Assembly (NCBI RefSeq): GCF_020097135.1
Contig: NZ_CP083608.1
Span: 1,302,001 to 1,366,000 of the forward strand
Direction: 5' to 3'
Origin: Macrococcus armenti
GTDB lineage: Bacteria; Bacillota; Bacilli; Staphylococcales; Staphylococcaceae
Length of the DNA stretch: 64,000 nucleotides
Both the position numbers and the translations under genes were made by a program. The notes beneath the pieces were generated by a model that was given only the letters and a program-made list of their open reading frames with translations, ran no database searches and was not told the DNA's origin. Within the stretch, counting starts at the first letter, position 1, and every line of letters starts with the position of its first letter. Of the stretch, positions 61,675-64,000 are shown piece by piece.

Positions 61675-61677
61675 TTG
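61662..61677. repeat. 16-bp inverted repeat, 5' copy
   Basis: TACGAGATTGCATTTG on the plus strand, covering the start codon of the 38-codon ORF; exact inverse of 61402-61417. Confidence 0.95.
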
Positions 61678-61695
61678 TATCACCTCCATGTATAT

Positions 61696-61724
61696 AATAT
61701 ACCATTATTGTAGACAAAAGTCAA
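61696..61724 (-). promoter_or_regulatory. Promoter of the micro-ORF transcript
   Basis: TTGACT (61719-61724), 17-nt spacer, TATATT (61696-61701). Predicted start near 61689. Confidence 0.85.
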
Positions 61725-61770
61725 CAAAATATACTTATAATTTATCTTATGATTTATTTTTCTGCAAATA

Positions 61771-61808
61771 AAAAAAGCCTCATACTCATTAATTTGAGTA
61801 CAAGGCTT
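61771..61808 (-). terminator. Terminator of the lysis cassette
   Basis: Outer stem AAGCC/GGCTT with inner TACTCA/TGAGTA pairing across 61775-61808, then T residues on the minus strand. Confidence 0.82.
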
Positions 61809-61818
61809 ATAATATTAC

Positions 61819-62616
61819 TTATTTAATTGTTCCCCAAAGAACACCGTCTTTATTAGCGTTATGAGTTCTGATAGGCATATATATCCTATTTCCGTTTTCA
61901 GTCCAAGCTATCCAAACGTGACCGTCTTGTACCATAACTTCATCATATTTACGTGATTGACCTTTCTTTAATACTCCAGCTTGCTTCATGTTACGAAACG
62001 GTCCTGTATAACGTGTTCGAATGTTATGCGATGCTGTAAAAGTAGCGCTCTCTTTTTTCCATCGAGTACCGTATTTATTCGTCTGCCATATTGTAACATT
62101 TGGCTTGACTACAGATTTTTTAGGAGACTTTTTAACAGCTCTATTTACTACGCTAGTAACTTTATTTTTGGCATATTTAGGACGAATAAACCACATTTGA
62201 GTTTCATACGAATGCACTCGTTTAGTCGCTACTTCCCAGCCACGACCTCCTTTTACGATACCATCAGTCCAGCCACCATTAAGCCAGTTTTGCTCAATAA
62301 CAGTTATGTTATAGTAATCTGCAGAGATTACGACACCAGTATGACCCCAACCATTCCCGAAGTTACTGCCCCAAACGACAACATCTCCAGGTTGAGCGAT
62401 AAAGTTAATACTATTTTTATAAACAGTTGCAACACCTTTCAAATTATTAGCAAATGGTATATCTTTCGCACCTGCACCAGCCAGTCTAAAGCCTGTTACA
62501 TAATGAAAATATGCTGCAGAATAATCGAAACATTGAAAGCCATAATATCCATCGAAGTCGTACTGTTTACCAATCGAATTATTGAGCCAGTTAATCGCTT
62601 CTTTTTTAGTTCTCAT
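61819..62616 (-). CDS. Phage endolysin: CHAP domain plus SH3b
   Basis: 265 aa. N-terminal CHAP cysteine peptidase/amidase with Cys29 (FQCFDYS), His92 (GWGHTGVV) and Glu108/Asn110 (VIEQNW), then a linker and C-terminal SH3_5 wall-binding domain (about residues 170-265). Cleaves host peptidoglycan at the end of the lytic cycle. It lies 4 nt after the holin gene. No middle amidase domain, so it is shorter than many staphylococcal phage lysins. Confidence 0.93.
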   Translation of the reverse strand: MRTKKEAINWLNNSIGKQYDFDGYYGFQCFDYSAAYFHYVTGFRLAGAGAKDIPFANNLKGVATVYKNSINFIAQPGDVVVWGSNFGNGWGHTGVVISADYYNITVIEQNWLNGGWTDGIVKGGRGWEVATKRVHSYETQMWFIRPKYAKNKVTSVVNRAVKKSPKKSVVKPNVTIWQTNKYGTRWKKESATFTASHNIRTRYTGPFRNMKQAGVLKKGQSRKYDEVMVQDGHVWIAWTENGNRIYMPIRTHNANKDGVLWGTIK

Positions 62617-62620
62617 GTAA

Positions 62621-62869
62621 TTACCCCTTTATATCATTATCGAGTTCATTTTTAATTTCCTGTGCCTTTACTGCTTTCTTAGTAACGTTGTTATTTTTCC
62701 ACCACGACCACAGATAAGCACCAATTGCGACAATTCCACTAATCACAGTAGTGATTAACCCTTCGTCTAACTCAATAGGCTGATAACCTCTCGCTGCGAG
62801 TAATAAGTTAATGATCGTGATAAGTCCTACTACTAATCTAACGATTGCTAAAGTTTTTTCATTTTGCAT
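62621..62869 (-). CDS. Phage holin (phi-LC3 family)
   Basis: 82 aa. Two membrane segments (about residues 9-27 and 38-58) and a hydrophilic C-terminal tail beginning [14 protein letters not shown], typical of phi-LC3 type holins. It permeabilises the membrane so that the endolysin reaches the wall. GGAGGG precedes the ATG. Confidence 0.92.
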   Translation of the reverse strand: MQNEKTLAIVRLVVGLITIINLLLAARGYQPIELDEGLITTVISGIVAIGAYLWSWWKNNNVTKKAVKAQEIKNELDNDIKG

Positions 62870-62887
62870 AATTTATTTCCCTCCATT

Positions 62888-62918
62888 AAAAAGAGACATA
62901 CTCGAGTGAGTACGTCCC
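62888..62918 (-). terminator. Hairpin before the holin gene
   Basis: 11-bp stem with G-U pairs (62893-62903 / 62908-62918) and T5; it may reduce read-through into the lysis genes. Confidence 0.65.
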
Positions 62919-62920
62919 TG

Positions 62921-63304
62921 TTATTTAAAAAATATTTGCGAAAATCCTAATGCTGCACTACCAAAAGTCGTAATACTACCTATTACTGCAACGATAATAG
63001 TAGTATTTGCATTTGAACGTTTTTCAAGTACTTCGTCATGTGCTGTAACTTTACCTTCTACTTTATCTACTCTTCTCGTGATATCTGTTACATTTGAATT
63101 TAACTTTTTAAGTTCATTATCAATGCTTTCTACCATTTTACTTAACGGCTTTTGAGTTTCAATAAATGTAGTGAGAATCAATTTTAAATCAGCATAATTA
63201 GTATCATGTTTATCTTCTACTTCGTTTATTCTCTGATATATCTTATTCTTATCACGTTCTAATATGATATGAAGTTGTTCTACAGTCTTAGCGTTTTCTG
63301 GCAT
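62921..63304 (-). CDS. XhlA-like phage protein (coiled coil plus C-terminal TM)
   Basis: 127 aa. A long charged coiled coil (ERDKNKIYQRINEVEDK, DNELKKLNSNVTDI) and one C-terminal membrane segment (TTIIVAVIGSITTFGSAALGF), the form of XhlA and DUF2951 proteins found next to holins; such proteins assist lysis. ATG 63304 has GGAGG 8 nt upstream; the first eight residues of the longer frame overlap the preceding gene. Confidence 0.82.
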   Translation of the reverse strand: MPENAKTVEQLHIILERDKNKIYQRINEVEDKHDTNYADLKLILTTFIETQKPLSKMVESIDNELKKLNSNVTDITRRVDKVEGKVTAHDEVLEKRSNANTTIIVAVIGSITTFGSAALGFSQIFFK

Positions 63305-63710
63305 AGTCGATACCTCCGACAAAACCACAGATTCCTAAACAGGAAGTCTGTATCAGAAATAATACGGGTGTAAGCCAATTTAATGAATCTGCCATACTCA
63401 CGACCGTTAAGAAGAAGTAGAATATCGCACTGCCTGTACACCCTATTAGAACGAATAGAGAAAAATTTACAGACACAAGTCGCTTAGGTATAGCGTAACT
63501 TGCGAAAAGAATTATAGTCCCGAAAAGAAGTAATATGCACCCCCAAATCCACAGTGGTGCTACCTCGTTCAACTTCGAATAAAACGGACTGTCATTTATC
63601 GCATGCTTACTCTCAATGATCCAAAAAACTGCTCTCGCATCTATCATCAGCCCGAAAGCCAATAATAGAATACTCGATATGCGTTCTGATAAACTTAATG
63701 AATTATTCAT
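63288..63710 (-). CDS. Four-TM phage membrane protein
   Basis: 140 aa with four hydrophobic segments (about residues 12-30, 52-72, 80-104, 112-134). No family recognised. It overlaps the XhlA-like gene by 17 nt. AAGGAG precedes the ATG. Confidence 0.78.
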   Translation of the reverse strand: MNNSLSLSERISSILLLAFGLMIDARAVFWIIESKHAINDSPFYSKLNEVAPLWIWGCILLLFGTIILFASYAIPKRLVSVNFSLFVLIGCTGSAIFYFFLTVVSMADSLNWLTPVLFLIQTSCLGICGFVGGIDYARKR

Positions 63711-63721
63711 AGATTCACTCC

Positions 63722-64000
63722 TTATTTACTTTCTAATTCAGCTAATCTTTTAAGTAGTTCTTCTTTTTCTAACTCTATTTTAGATTTTTCTGGAGCACTA
63801 ACACTCATACCTTCTTTCTCGACTAAGTCTCCATCAACGAATTTAATTTTATCAATTTGATCAATCAGATATTCATCCACAATAAAAACCGTTCCAGGTT
63901 CATTAACTGTAAATGCAATTCCATATGCGAACGATTCTATATTTCCATTATCATCAACCTTTTTAATAAAAAGTTTAGTTCTTCCAGTTATCGCAACGCC
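63722..64000 (-). CDS. Phage protein, C-terminal part (cut by window edge)
   Basis: The last 92 residues of an open frame that enters from the right edge and ends at TAA 63722. It includes IDQIDKIKFVDGDLVEKEG and a charged helical tail (KSKIELEKEELLKRLAELESK). Short tail-associated proteins lie at this place in staphylococcal phages. Function unknown; 63711-63721 holds only the ribosome site of the next gene. Confidence 0.7.
   Translation of the reverse strand, partial: GVAITGRTKLFIKKVDDNGNIESFAYGIAFTVNEPGTVFIVDEYLIDQIDKIKFVDGDLVEKEGMSVSAPEKSKIELEKEELLKRLAELESK

Noticed and set aside
61981-62655. 224-codon plus-strand ORF opposite the endolysin
   Set aside because: Antisense shadow of the CHAP/SH3 gene; composition is that of a reversed frame.

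Overview
The window is low-GC Gram-positive DNA from a member of the Staphylococcaceae. The gene order secDF-recJ-apt-rel-dtd-lytH-hisS-aspS, the hemAXCDBL operon followed by engB, clpX and tig, and the ruvAB-obg-rpmA-rplU-mreCD block all match staphylococci. Several interposed genes (a dipeptide epimerase with an M20 hydrolase, a GH3 lipoprotein, a BmrCD-like exporter, a Spo0B-like protein) suggest a Macrococcus-like relative rather than S. aureus itself. The species is an inference. Almost everything lies on the minus strand; only an LLM oxidoreductase, rarA and a sirtuin read forward.

Layout. 1-3.5 kb: 5' part of recD2, a TPR protein, and the tRNA-thiolation pair mnmA plus cysteine desulfurase. 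3.6-5.3 kb: LLM oxidoreductase, then a gene-free stretch holding nine 62-bp tandem repeats. 5.3-10.2 kb: cymR divergent from rarA, an ABC-2 pair, tcdA and 6S RNA. 10.2-20 kb: hisS-aspS behind a T-box, lytH, dtd, rel, apt, recJ. 20-22.2 kb: M20 hydrolase and dipeptide epimerase, probably a peptide-recycling pair. 22.3-33.6 kb: secDF, yajC, tgt, queA, ruvBA, an ACT protein, obg, a Spo0B-like protein, rpmA, prp, rplU, mreD, mreC. 33.6-43 kb: GH3 lipoprotein, small membrane protein, GNAT, the exporter with a leader-peptide attenuator, a MGLDMY protein, radC, comC and a YfcC carrier. 43-48.5 kb: folC and valS behind a second T-box, AbrB-family protein, small membrane protein. 48.7-60 kb: hem operon, engB, clpX, tig, TPR-like protein, Nudix protein. 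60.2 kb: sirtuin.

From about 61 kb to the end is the late (lysis) end of a prophage: a partial phage protein, a four-TM protein, an XhlA-like protein, holin and CHAP/SH3 endolysin. Beyond the endolysin, next to a probable attachment-site remnant that resembles a tRNA 3' end, lies the most interesting locus. It has a strong promoter driving a 38-codon ORF with a very short leader, a second micro-ORF for a hydrophobic peptide, a convergent promoter and terminator defining an antisense RNA of about 100 nt, and a perfect 16-nt inverted repeat that would let the 3' part of the transcript pair over the start codon of the first ORF. This looks like an unannotated type I toxin-antitoxin module with fold-back control.

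Other RNA-level regulation visible by eye: two T-box leaders (hisS, valS), an rplU leader, 6S RNA, and the 24-codon leader peptide with mutually exclusive hairpins before the multidrug exporter.
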